64,000 bases of DNA from Benincasa hispida (Eukaryota; Streptophyta; Magnoliopsida; Cucurbitales; Cucurbitaceae). Positions 10,179 to 21,997 of this stretch are shown in pieces (position 1 is the first letter of the stretch; every line of letters begins with the position of its first letter). The translations under genes and the position numbers were made by a program. The notes beneath the pieces are model-generated. The model saw nothing but the letters and a program-made list of their open reading frames with translations. It was not told the origin of the DNA and did not search any database. Where the stretch lies: NCBI RefSeq assembly GCF_009727055.1, contig NC_052349.1:92243244-92307243 (forward strand). Reading direction: 5' to 3'.

Positions 10179-12141
10179 TGTGTTTATCTTATGATATGCG
10201 TTCGTTCTCCATGTGTCGCTGGTCATGCGTTGGAATAAGGGATATGCAATATGCGTCTAAGAATCTATGCGATGACCATCCATTCCTACCATAAGTTTTC
10301 TTACTCTCTCGCCAAGTATAACGAGATCGCAAGTTTCTCGGGGTGATCCAAGGTCAAACTCAGGGACTTGTAGCTAAATGTGGCAAAGTGATGTGTTTGT
10401 GGCGAAGAATAAAAGAATAATGAAGTTTAAGGGTTATGTGCTACTCCTACTCCTAACTAAACAGATTAAACAATGGAAGTATGACTAAGAGAGTTGGTAG
10501 AGACACGATAACTGTTAATGCATAATAAGATGCATGGAAAAATAGGTAAAATGGTGGAGGGGATGACTTCACCGTAACATTAAGCTTGATCGTAAGGGTA
10601 ACCACAGCCAGCGCAAGTTATGCGATCATGCTATACACAATTGTAGACGCATGCGATGCATATGCGATAGTGTCAATAGGACTTATATCAAAGTCTCTAT
10701 TCTTGCTCATGCGATCTAACACATAAACAAGATGACCGCATACCACCATATCCTACTTCTGGATGCATGCGATGTGACCGCATACTATCATATCCTATCT
10801 ATAGGGTGCATGCGATGTGTTAATAGCAATAGAACTTATGTCTAAATCTCTATTCTTGCTTATACGATCCAATCTGACTCTCTCAAGCCTAGATTTGGTC
10901 TTTAGACTACTCTCTCAAGTATGTCCAAATGATGCACTCATAAGATAAGATAATCACATAAAGCATGGTTGACATAAGATTATTCCTATCTCTAGGAACA
11001 CTGCTTACTTTGCTTAGTGAGTTCCACTACTTACCCTCTCAGGCAGTTAGTCGCCACTGATAAGCTCATAGACAAGCATTATAACTGCTCATAGACAAGC
11101 ATTGCTACATCCTCACGCTAAGCAAAGAGGATTTTCTCACAATACTCGTGCAACGCACACCTCTCGGTGGTTTGCTACATGCTTCATATGTCTATGCCGC
11201 ATGATTAAGTATGCGATACTCTAGCAATCTTATTTAGTTTGTTGCAATGAAAGTAAAGGATGATAAAGAAGAAGTTAATGAAGATGGAGTCGAAGGAAAT
11301 AAAGAGATGCATTGATTACAAAATGTATTAATTTCTTAAGCCAAAATGTAATACAATACAAAGATAGAAGAGAGATGGAGGGCTAGATGTAGGCAATGTC
11401 TTGCTTCCATTAGATGTGTATGAAGGCTGCCGGTGGTGCCATGGATGGGCGGTGGAGTAGTCTCTCTCGAGATCTATCTCCAGCGAAGCTCCGGTCGTCA
11501 CTCGGAATGATTGGAGGAATGAAGAACTCTCAAAGAATGTCTTCTCACGCTTTCGTCTGTGATCACAATGATCTGCCATAAGGCAGAAGCTTGGATCATT
11601 TGAAGTTGGGCTCTAAGGCTCTATTTATAGAGCTTAATCACCGACAACATTAATGGTCCTGCTCTGAATTTCTGCTACTAACAGTGTGATGGACTGCTCT
11701 GAATCTCTGCTATTAATGGTGTGATAGGTGAAATGTCAACATCATCTTTTGATACTCCCAAGGTATGCGTTCATGCTTGGTTTTCGAAGTACCATCGCAT
11801 TCCACCACCCTTGCGTTCATCTTTCTATTATGGTTATTACTCTGTAGCCGCAACCTCTATGCGATGGACGCATGCTGTTAATGGCCGCAACATCCATGCG
11901 ACGAACGTATGCGATGGCCTTTGCAATGGTGGGATTCATTACATGTGATCGATTCCTGCGATAGCTACAAAAATAGACATTTGGACGCAGAATAATGCAT
12001 AATATTGGGTTAGCCGAGATTTTCAATGCTGATCGACGCAAGTTCACTTTTCACATGAATTTTTAGTATAATTACCACATATTCTACTTGTTAGCCCTTA
12101 TAATTCTAAATTATAATAACTTGCATTTCTACTAGTTATCA
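10179..12141 (-). mobile_element. Minus-strand gypsy-type LTR, second subfamily
   Basis: It matches the LTR at 59555-61460 over most of its length, for example the shared AACGAGATCGCAAGTTTCTC and CTCTCGGTGGTTTGCTACAT blocks. It is more distantly related to the LTRs at 1904-3540 and 6332-7992, sharing a TGATAAxxxGxAGAAATxCA start and a GCATGCGATGxGTTAATAGC block. The TATA-like element on the minus strand is near 11620, about 0.5 kb from its 5' end at 12141. I find no target duplication. The left end is fixed only by alignment. It carries many ATGCGAT-type repeats. Confidence 0.75.
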
Positions 12142-12149
12142 AGGAAAAA

Positions 12150-12990
12150 ACAATAAAATGAATAAAGAATCATTTGTGTACAGGTGTCAGCTATCTATAG
12201 GTGATCCTTAGACCAATTATAAAATATCCTAACAAATTTTGTTTGAGTGGGAATAATCTTAGTCACATGCTGACTGTAGTCCCAGGTGGCTCCACAACTG
12301 CATTTGTTTTGCTGATGTGGACCTCTTCTTTCTTTTTCTCAATACTAAGGTCAAAGCTATGAGAAACAGATCTATCTATGAGCTCCGACTTGGGAGTGAC
12401 AGGTTAATGTTCTAGTAATTTTGGATCTAAGGATAGAATGTCTTAAGAAGCTCAACCAAGGTTTAAATGGGTGAAAGAAGGTAGTCAGGCCTAACCAATG
12501 CAAAAAGCCCAACAACAAAACTAGAAGATAAGGTAAGAATGGTTCTAGGCCGAGGTCAAGCTTGGTTGTTTGGCCTACGATTGATTCCTCTTATATTGAA
12601 TGATCCAATAAATCCTAGGGAATGGGTTGAAGCCCATTCCAAGTGCTTGGGCCTCGGCCCAAGGTAGGCCGAGCCTAGCTTTTCAACTCAGGATCGGCTC
12701 CTTTCATGCTGGATGGTCCAACAACCCCTAGCATTCATCCTAGATATATTGGAAAACATAATCCTAATAGGATTAAGTTATAACAATCTATAAATAGGCC
12801 ATGAAGGCTTTGGTAGCAATCAAGTTAGTTTTGGATTTTGAATGTTGTACTTCTTCCTTCAATTTGTCTCTGACTTAGGCATCGAAGTGGACGTGGTGCT
12901 TGCCACCCTGGTGTTTGATCTATTCTTTTGGGTGATTAAAAGTATGTTTTAGAATAATTTTGAACATGACAAAAATAATTTTAACAATTT
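12150..12990 (+). mobile_element. LTR retrotransposon fragment, another family
   Basis: The stretch has a TATA-like TCTATAAATAGG near 12788, then TGACTTAGGCATCGAAGTGG and TGCTTGCCACCCTGGTGTTTG about 100 bp downstream. This arrangement is common in the R/U5 part of plant gypsy-type LTRs. GGCCxxGGCC-rich segments lie upstream. There is no coding region, clear termini or target duplication, so it is called only as a fragment. Confidence 0.45.
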
Positions 12991-13009
12991 CAAAGTTTAT
13001 TATAAATAA

Positions 13010-13612
13010 TTCTGATCAACATCGTCACATAGCCCTCAAAGCTGATATTATGGAACAACTCAATATCAAAGGCTTGAAGGTGGAGACAGTTTTTAGAGGT
13101 GTGGCTTCATGATGTCGATGAGAACTCTGCCTTCTTTAACAAACTTTGCTCAACTTAACGTTGTTATAATTTCATCAAGAAAATCCAAGGCCATAATGAT
13201 AATAGTTTGGTCATTCATCAAGAAATTGAAAAGGCTTTTATTGGATTATTTATTAGATATATACAAAGACTCATTTGATTAAAAAAGGATGATATATTAT
13301 TTGAATTGACAGTCCATCAACAGTGATCAAACTAAAGCAGAGATTTGATTAAGCCTTTCGACCACCATAAGATTTATAATTGCATAAAAAAGTTTCGGTC
13401 ATAATAAAACCTTCGGACTGGGTGGATACACTATTGTAATTTCTTAAAAAATACTGGAACATTCTCAGGCCCAACTTTATGGAAATGTTCAAGGATTTTG
13501 TTTTTTCAAATGCTACTGTGAACAAAGTTGTAAATGAAACGTTCATTCTTCTCATTCCTAAGAAAACAACGTCCATCAAAGTGAATAAAGTTGGGCAATG
13601 ATATTCGCTATT
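13010..13612 (+). pseudogene. LINE (L1-type) reverse transcriptase relic
   Basis: Read in more than one frame, the plus strand recalls the endonuclease-to-RT linker of plant L1 elements (NSAFFNKLCST, then NFIKKIQGHNDN and EIEKAF). It then recalls the start of the RT domain: a decayed GPDGYT motif, KYWNIL, FMEMFKDF, and VNKVVNETFILLIPKK followed by TSIKV. That NxxFIxLIPKK block is typical of RT in non-LTR elements. Several stops and frameshifts are present. The relic stops at the solo LTR beginning at 13631. The minus-strand frame over part of it is a shadow. Confidence 0.7.
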
Positions 13613-14878
13613 GGGATGAGGAGATAATGATGTTGGGATTTGTACCCTAAATCATCGTAGTTTATTAATTATTTATTTTAATTATTAAATATGTAATTTT
13701 AAATTAATTATCCTTTACAATAAAAATTTAAGGTTATTAGATGTAATCTTGAATAATATGTAGTTGAAATATAGATGAATCATACTTAAATAATAACCTA
13801 AAGGGTTTATAGTATATGAATAAGGTTGGGTGCCTTAGCCTTACCTTAACTTTATCCTTGTGACACTATGGATACAACCTACTTTGTAATGGTTACAAAT
13901 GATTTAATCCATTTGGAGACATGCGAGTGGATGTATCCTATAAAAAGAATTTGTGTATAAGATCATATCGCAAAATAATTAATCTCTCCTTGTAAATCCA
14001 TTAATTAAGAAAATAATATTATTTCACAAGATGGTTATATGTGGCTAGATCTTAATCGTGAGTAAGTTATGAACTTCTATCTGTGAGGTCTTGTCCTTAG
14101 TTTTTCATCGGTAAGAGTGACTCGAGTCGTCGATTCAATATGTCTACCATTTTGGGACTTGACTGAATAGGAAGCTATGAACATAATTTTCACAATGGAA
14201 CTTCTTTTTATATAGGGTAAGAAGATGAGTAGTTTCCTTAAATGCTGACTTTGAGACTTGAACAAGGGGTCTCACCCTATCACGGGCTCTAGAGAACTTA
14301 GTTTATAGTTGGACCATGAACAAATTGTTAAATAGAGAACCAATGATACTTAAGAAAATAGAGGTAATTACAAGGGTAAAACAAACCTTTGACCTAGTTG
14401 TACTTACAGACAACTCAAAAAGGATCAACTTGCTTGTAATGGTTATATCCATGGACGCAATTTGTCATACAATGCATAAGAGTGCAATTCTAGGTCTATA
14501 GTGGTTTGCTCTATAGTTAATGAATGAAGATTAATTAATTATAGAGTTTATTAAATTAATATTGGGTCATTAGAGCTTATAATTTGTAGATCCATACGGT
14601 CCCCTTGCCAGCTCACCGTGGATTAAGGATCAAATGTATTAAGAGAAAATTTTGAAAAGTTCAAATTTGTAAAGAAAATATATTATTAATTGTATTGGAT
14701 ACAATTAATACAATTATTGATATATTAAGATACATTATTATACAGTTTATTTGAATGAGGTTTAAATTACAACTATATAATATGAAGAAATGATATATTT
14801 GAATATGATTCAGATAATTAATTATTTGATTTGAATGAGATTCAAATGAAAGAGATAATGATAGAATCAATTTATTTA

Positions 14879-15089
14879 GGGAAATTATTTCAAATGGTAA
14901 AATTGTTGAAAATATTACAAGATATAGCAAAATTTGAGAACTATCAATGATAGACATTGATAGACTTCTATCTGTGTCTATCAATATCACTGACTATCGG
15001 TGTCTATCAAGGTCTGTCATTGATAGTTCTGAAATTTTGCTACATTTTGTAAATATTTTAGTTTATTTTTCTATATTTAAAAACAACCC
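14879..15089. mobile_element. MULE-type MITE, family A, with 9-bp TSD
   Basis: A 211-bp palindromic element starts GGGAAATTATTTCAAATGG and ends TTTAAAAACAACCC. The terminal inverted repeats are imperfect and about 75 bp long, meeting in a TATCAATGATAGACATTGATAG-like centre. The flanks carry a perfect 9-bp duplication ATTTATTTA (14870-14878 and 15090-15098), the length expected of Mutator-like elements. It has no coding capacity. Confidence 0.85.
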
Positions 15090-15353
15090 ATTTATTTAAG
15101 TATGATTCAGATAATTAATTATTTAATTTGAATGATATTCAAATTAAAGAGATAGTGGGGATTAATTTATTTGAATATGAGTCAGAAAATTAATTATTTA
15201 ATTTGAATGAGATTCAAATTAAAGAGATAATGAGCGAACCAATATATTTTAATATGATTCAAATATTTAAACATTTTAGCATGAGATATTATGGATAATT
15301 ATAAATATATTTTTAATATGAAATATTAAAATAGATAATTATAATTAAATATG

Positions 15354-15443
15354 TTTATTCTAATGAGATTAGGTTTAACCTAGTTTATTCTAATGAGATT
15401 AGGTTTAACCTAATTTATTCTAATGAGATTAGGTTTAACCTAC
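15354..15443. repeat. 30-bp tandem triplicate inside the solo LTR
   Basis: Three nearly identical copies of a 30-bp unit begin TTTATTCTAATGAGATTAGG. Each ends with the 13-nt palindrome TAGGTTTAACCTA. The array lies in the 3' third of the LTR. Confidence 0.9.
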
Positions 15444-15801
15444 TTTAGTCATGTATAAAGGACCTTAGGGAGTCTCACCAATGATATCTCTATAACTATT
15501 CTGCAGAGAATTCTCCTAATATTTCTCCCATAACATAGAGAATAATTCTCTTGAAAGTCTCGCTCTAATTCCTTCACATCTTTCAAAGGAGGTTTCCACA
15601 AGTCATAACAAGGAGGATCTCATGGACAAGAACATTATTTGGAGAAGTATCTTGCTATAGTTATGTATCTACCGAGGTATGTTTTCTGTTATATATACTT
15701 AAACAATTTACTATTTTTGTATGTTTTTAATTCTACTAAACAATTAAAGCACACGATTCCATCGCTTACGTTGCGACATCGAAGTATTTTCAATCCCTTC
15801 A

Positions 15802-16232
15802 CATGAGGACGTTATGAATGTGTCAACCTAGTTGAGATGTTCGGGTGTGCCTCCTAATCCTTCTTGTTCCAATAGTTTCTTTAAAAAACATAATTTCAAA
15901 ATCAATCCCAAACATACACTATATAAACTATCCCTTTTTACCGTGTTAAACATATATAAAAGTGAAGTTGTACAAAAATAGTATTTCAATTCTATATCAA
16001 ATAGTTATGAAATAGTGGTCCAACTACTAATAGAAGGCGACAATCACATTATGTCTCGATATCATTCAATAATTTTTTCAAACAAACTCATCCAAACAAC
16101 CCGACCATACCACCCATGAAAAATTTCAACGAACACTTGGTACAGTTAAACATATACATACATCCCAAGGACAAAATCAACTTAATTAAAACCTTGATAC
16201 ATTCAAACAAACACTTATATGTTATTTTTTGG
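15802..16232. other. Intergenic sequence downstream of the transporter
   Basis: This is short AT-rich sequence between the solo LTR and the stop codon of the transporter. It must contain the transporter's 3' UTR on the minus strand. No canonical AATAAA poly(A) signal stands out; plant signals are loose, so the end of the transcript cannot be placed. Confidence 0.5.
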
Positions 16233-16770
16233 TCATATTTCATAAGTCATTCCAACCCTTAGAAGCCTGGTGCGTGGAATCTCAAGTACATTCTCCCCTT
16301 GTCTAAAGTTCTTCCTCAAGAAACTATATGCATAATTAACCACCATTTTCTTAAGCAATGAGGATTTTGGTTCAGCCACTACCTCTGCTTCTCCCAACAG
16401 ATAAACCACCCCTTTCTTCATTGCTCTCTCTATAAATGCCATCTCTTCTTCCACTGCAGCCATTCCTAGTACTTGATGATCCGACCCTCTCGATTTCGAA
16501 GCACTGACTGGTTGAATGGACCCCGATGAGTGTCGAGATGACTGGTTTGCCACTTCGGCGGACACCGATCCACCTTCCACATGCACTGTCGCTGCTGAAG
16601 AAGAAGAAGAAGAGGATTTTACTTTTATTGGTTCTGTTTTGGCTGAGGCTGATGGCTCTATTGGGACACCTTCTAGCATTATATGTTGTTGGCGTATGAA
16701 TTCTTTCAAGCTCTCCACCAACTGCTGCTCAAACTCATCAGATCCAGTGACTACGTCTTTATATCCATAT
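16233..16770 (-). CDS. HAK5: HAK5-like exon 8 (C-terminus)
   Basis: Encodes residues 619-797: [20 protein letters not shown], a variable linker with a seven-Ser run (671-677, a TCx repeat near 16597-16617), then [20 protein letters not shown], and it ends [18 protein letters not shown] before the stop. The acceptor is CCAG|ATATGG. The open frame read on the opposite strand here is a shadow of this exon. Confidence 0.93.
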
Positions 16771-19700
16771 CTGGTTCAAAATTTATATGAATAAATTAAA
16801 AGATATCATTGAGGATTTCCGTCTGGAACATAGAGTTCAATATTTTATAAGATATACAAGTTACTTCTTACGTATTCAATTCATTTTGAAATGTAATTTT
16901 AGGTTAATATGATAACTATAATCTTAAACTTGTAAGTTTAGTAGTGATTTGACATCATATTAGTCATGAGTTCGAACTATATCTTAATTGTTATCTGCTC
17001 ATTTCTAAACGTAAGTGAAGGTAGGGTTAAGAGTATGAGTAAAATGACGGGCTAGAAGTTTAATTTTTGTGAACTTATAATAAGTTTGTAAATCTTGTAA
17101 TTTTTGTATCTAATTGGGTTTTTGAATTATTTGATATTTTTTTAAAAAAAATATATAGAATTATTAAACAAGTACGAGGTTCTATTAAACACAATCTAAC
17201 TAAATAGATATTAATTAGTTTTTAAATTTTTTTAATATATTATAAATGTATTAGGATGACGTACATAATTAAAAGTTTAAAGATCTATTATTAAATACAT
17301 TTTAAGATTTACAACCTATTAAATACATAAATATAAAATTTTAGAGATTATATATACATGTGCTTTAACCTAACAAAAATAAATTTATATTAATTTATTA
17401 AATTAAACTTTTGAGTTTAGTAGTAATTTAACGAGTTAAAGTAGTAAGTAACGTGTTTAGACCAAATAAAAGAGAAACATTTATAAAATTTGTTTTTGAA
17501 TCGAATAATGATTTAGCATAACATACCTGACGACACACCGAAACATACGGTACTCTCTCGGCTCCACTTGGCGGAACAAAAACCGCTCGTCAGGGGCGAC
17601 TTTGCTGATCGGAATGGACTTGATGGAGACGAAGACGATGACGGAGTGAACAGAGGGAATACTAGAAATGAAGTGAGGGAAAATGGGAGGAATACCTTGA
17701 ACCAACTCAGAGTAAAGAAGGCCAATTCCAGGAATTCGGTTAACATCAGGATTATTAGCTAACTCTGTTATGTAGCCACTAGAGACCTTATTTTTGAGCT
17801 CAAAAATGTATCTTTCCCTATGAACATAATGCCAAACAATCATGACAGCCATGAGGAAAAGAGCAAGAACAAGAGGAAGAAACCCGCCTTGAGTGAACTT
17901 GTAAAGAACCGACGAGAAATAGAGAAGCTCGATAGAGCCAAAGACGAGAACGAATAAAACTATCAACCAAATACTGGTCTTCCAAATGACGACCATGATG
18001 AGAGAAACCATGGCGGTTGTCATGATCATGACGGTGACGACGGCAATGCCGTAGGCATGACCGATGTTTTCGGTGGTTTTGAAGGCAGCGGTTACGATGA
18101 CACATGCCAACATTAGAAGGTAGTTGATCTCTGGGATGTAGACTTGGCCTTCATATTTGGGTGAAGTATGTATTACTTTTACTCTTGGGAAACAACCTAG
18201 AGATAAGGATTGTGATATTATAGCAAATGCTCCTGAGATCATTGCTTGACTTGCTATGATTGAAGCTGCTACTGCAACTACGAACGTTGGCCAGTACAAA
18301 GGATCTGCATTTGCATTTCATTTTGGGGTCAATAATAAAGTACAACAACACGACAACACGACGAAAAAGAAAGTCACATCTGTGACTCACAGTTCTACAC
18401 TATTGAATATAAAATAATACTATCCACAATATTAAATTTTTGTTAACACGTCGATATTTACATATTTATATGGGTTCGATATTGACATGACATTTTCATT
18501 TTATATCATAAAAAAGTACATGATACATAAAGCAATAAAATATCAATGATATGCATATAATATCAATACATAATAAATATTTTAGCTAGTTTAAAAAGGA
18601 TGACACGTTTTCCGTTAATAGACTACATAAAAAAAAACGCATGACATGTTTATTTAATTAATTTAAATAACTTTTTTTAGAGTTTTTGTTTATATAGATT
18701 TTCTAGAAATATCGTTGACATTAATATTTCCATAAAATTTAGACCTCAATATTTCAATTGACATCAACATTTTGAATCTTGGGGTGTATCATCCCAAAAT
18801 GCACTAATCATCTTGTGCATCTTACTCTAATTGACCACATAAAAAACAAAAATATTTTTTTTAAAAAAAAATAAGAAGAGTTTGTCATGTGACAAACTAT
18901 AATTGAAAAAGTAGATATAGGATACACAAATAAGAATACAGGATGCCTTTATATATATATACATACACACATATATATTTTGGTAATTTCTTCTAACTCA
19001 TACATCAACAATGCAAAATTGGCAACCATCTAAATTGCCTAATCTTGGGCTCCTAATATTTTCTTAGAGCTTCAATTTCAATCTTTATGTGTTACTTTCT
19101 TTTAATTAAATATATTTTAGTACAATAAATTAAGCAATGTATGAAAATTTGAACCTCCAACTTTAAAGAATAATCTAACCTGGAATTGAGTCGTAGAAAG
19201 TATTGCCAACATGGTCTGGGAATTTTGTTAGATAAGCAGCTTGCCCACTGTAGGCTGCTAATAAAGCAGGGAATACAATAGAAGAGAAACTAATCTGCAA
19301 AAATTTCACCCATACAATTACACGAACACATTTTATACCATAAGATTTTAACCTATTAACTTGTAGGTTAGAATTACAAATTTGGTCAGTTTAATTTTAA
19401 AAAAATGTATATTTTAAAAAAATTATTTTTTTTTTAAAATACACTTCAAAAACTATTTTGAATGGTTCCAAACATTCTAATTTTATCTAAAATTATTATT
19501 TTTAATTAAATACTTGAAAATATCTTTCAAACACACCCTACGTCTCTGAATGTAGGTTACTGAATCAATTTTGTGTCAAATAGAGTTATTGAACACTTTA
19601 AAAGTATAATAGGTCCTTAGACTTTCAATTTTGTGTACATTTTATAAAATTCACAAATGTACAATTGAAAGTTCACTGACCTATTAAACACAAAACCAAT

Positions 19701-21963
19701 CCTATAAAAAACAATTCCAAACCGGATGTAAAACTCTAGGGACCCATAAACTTATAATTTTCAAACTAATTTTTTTGATTAATGTCTACACCCATCTTTT
19801 TGTACCCAACCCATTAACAACACAACATAAGATGGTTGAGTAAGTTGCAAAATGATGTCACTTAGTAATTTTAGGGATAGTTGTAAATATATACTATGTC
19901 ACTAATAAGAGACTATTCTATCACTAATAGATTTTGCTATATTTGCAATTCTTAAAAAATATTGCTATACACTTAATTATTTACTATAAAAATGTTACCC
20001 GTTGTAATTCCCTTTAAAACTTTTGAAATATAACTATAATCAATATTAGGACCCACAATATACCTGGATGGCCCTGACATTGAAGTGACCCAAATCAGCA
20101 AACATGGCCTCAGTCCCTACACCACATATGTGAACATGAATTGAAGAGTAATGGGGAAAAAAAGAATTAGTGAAAAGAATGAGTAAAAAGTGAAAAGAAA
20201 AGTTAGAGAGAAGGACCTGTGATGCAAAGAAAAACTCCACCAAGGGAAACCCAGGCTTTTTTGCCATTTCTTTTGAAGTAATCAATTATATATTTAGGGT
20301 TAAAAGCTTTAAGAACAGCAGGTTCATGCTTGAACAAGTTGAATAGGCCAATGCCACCAATGAATGCAAACCAAATAAATATTATTGGGGCAAAGGAGAA
20401 TCCCACTTTATCAGTTCCAAACCTTTGAATGCAGAATAGAATTACAAGAATAGCTACTGAAACCCCCACAACAGCATCTGTATAATCATCAAATTCACCG
20501 TCAATTAAAACTCTAAACTTTAAAAGTTTTAAAAATCGTTCATGTTGACTCGTGTTTAGACTTGATATATAATGAACGAATTATAATTGATATATGAGCA
20601 TAAGTAATTTACAAAGAAAAATTCTAACTCAAAGTCTAAATTGATTCTAATTTATATTAATTACAAATCTCACATGATGTTTTTTTTCAAACAAAACGTT
20701 ATCAATGATGTAAATTGATATGTTTACGGAAGTTCAATGATTAAATTTATATAATTATTAATTTAGGATTTTAATTGATACAAATCCAAAATTTTAGGGG
20801 TACAAATTGATATACTTTTACATTATATTTTGAACTTTTGTTTTTTTGCTCTTTTTTTTTTTTCATTTGGTTGTAAATAGTCATTTTATGATTAATTTTG
20901 ACAATCAATTTGTGAGTCAATGGTTAGTTTAACAATAATAATAATGGAAACGAAAAGGTCACTTCACTATTATTAAGTCAATCAATAATATGATTACCTA
21001 AATCATATTTGACATGATGACTTGATTATTATGTTAGTAATATATTAGACTGCCATAAATGAACATTTATAATTACTAATATAAACAAAATAGAGAGATT
21101 GTAATCAAACTTAAAGTATTAGTCACAATATAAAAAGACTGCAAATATAGTAAAATTTATATTCAACTCTTAGAGTTTATTAGTGATAGACAATACTAGA
21201 CCATATCAATAATAGCGATAGAGTCTATCACTGATAGATTTTGCTATATTTGCAATTCCTTAAAAATATTGTTATACACTTAATTATTAACTTTAAAAGT
21301 GCTATTCATTGTAATTATCCTAAGATATGAGGATAGACAATATTAACTTTTACCATACCCCTAAGCTTGGCTAGAAAGTTTCAATTTTTGTTCTACAGTT
21401 TTTGTCCGACTTCAAGTGAGTGGAGTTGAGCCTATTTGGCCAACTGTATTATTATTATTTCCAATTATTGGAAACATACAATTAATTGTTGTAATATTAT
21501 TTCAAATCCCTATTTGTTACACTATTTAATATTTTCTACTTATCATCTCTCTCCCTCTTGTTACAATGTTTATTGTTTCATCAAAATAGTTTGCAGCTCA
21601 AACACAGCATTATATTTCACAGACTATTATAACCACTATACTAACTAATTCAACGCCACAAATGCACCCTTTTAAGTTATCAAACTTATACATGACCATA
21701 TAAATTTAGAAGTAAAAATAAAAACGATTTTTCCCCCAACAAGTTATTTATAAATAAATATTTTAACAAACAAAACTATTCAATTAAATCCTCCTAAAAT
21801 GTTAGGTTTAAATTTTATAGAGGAAAAAACCAATTTTAACCTTGAGTATGAATTTGTATAGTAAACTTTTAATTTCAATAAATTTTACCTTAAACATGGA
21901 TAATCGTTACAATTTTCATTACAAATTTTATCTTACGATAGATTTTCGTTTGAAAGAATTTGG

Positions 21964-21997
<34 letters not shown>

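Larger units (their letters stand above)
13631..15801 (+). mobile_element. Solo LTR of the 2.1-2.2-kb LTR family
   Basis: It begins TGTTGGGATTTGTACCCTAA and ends CAATCCCTTCA. It aligns with the LTRs at 43907-46033, 54978-57145 and 61605-63847 (shared blocks include GGTTGGGTxCCTT, GGAGACATGCGAGTGG and GTCCTATxxAAAxxxTTTGTATAAGA). The flanking pentamers AATGA (13626-13630) and CATGA (15802-15806) differ at one base, consistent with an aged duplication. No internal domain is present. It contains a later MITE (14879-15089), a 75-bp repeat array around it, and a 30-bp triplicate at 15354-15443. Confidence 0.8.

Noticed and set aside
11328..12047. ORFs in the minus-strand LTR, also seen near 61063-61353
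   Set aside because: Recurrence reflects the repeated LTR, not a conserved gene; the frames are not kept between the copies.
14661..14990. 109-codon minus-strand ORF rich in Ile, Leu and Ser
   Set aside because: AT-rich composition. It runs across the boundary of a MITE into an LTR, so it cannot be an ancestral gene.
16516..16794. Plus-strand ORF rich in Glu (EEEEEED)
   Set aside because: It is antisense to exon 8 of the HAK5-like gene. The Glu run is the reverse of the Ser codon repeat.
17513..18390. Other frames over the long transporter exon (His/Ser/Arg-rich minus frames and a plus-strand frame)
   Set aside because: They are shadows of exon 7 in other frames; only the frame with KUP motifs continues across the splice sites.
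20046..20285. Minus-strand ORF reading from exon 4 through the 100-bp intron into exon 5
   Set aside because: It leaves the transporter frame, crosses a GT-AG intron and gives no family motifs except by accident of exon 5.
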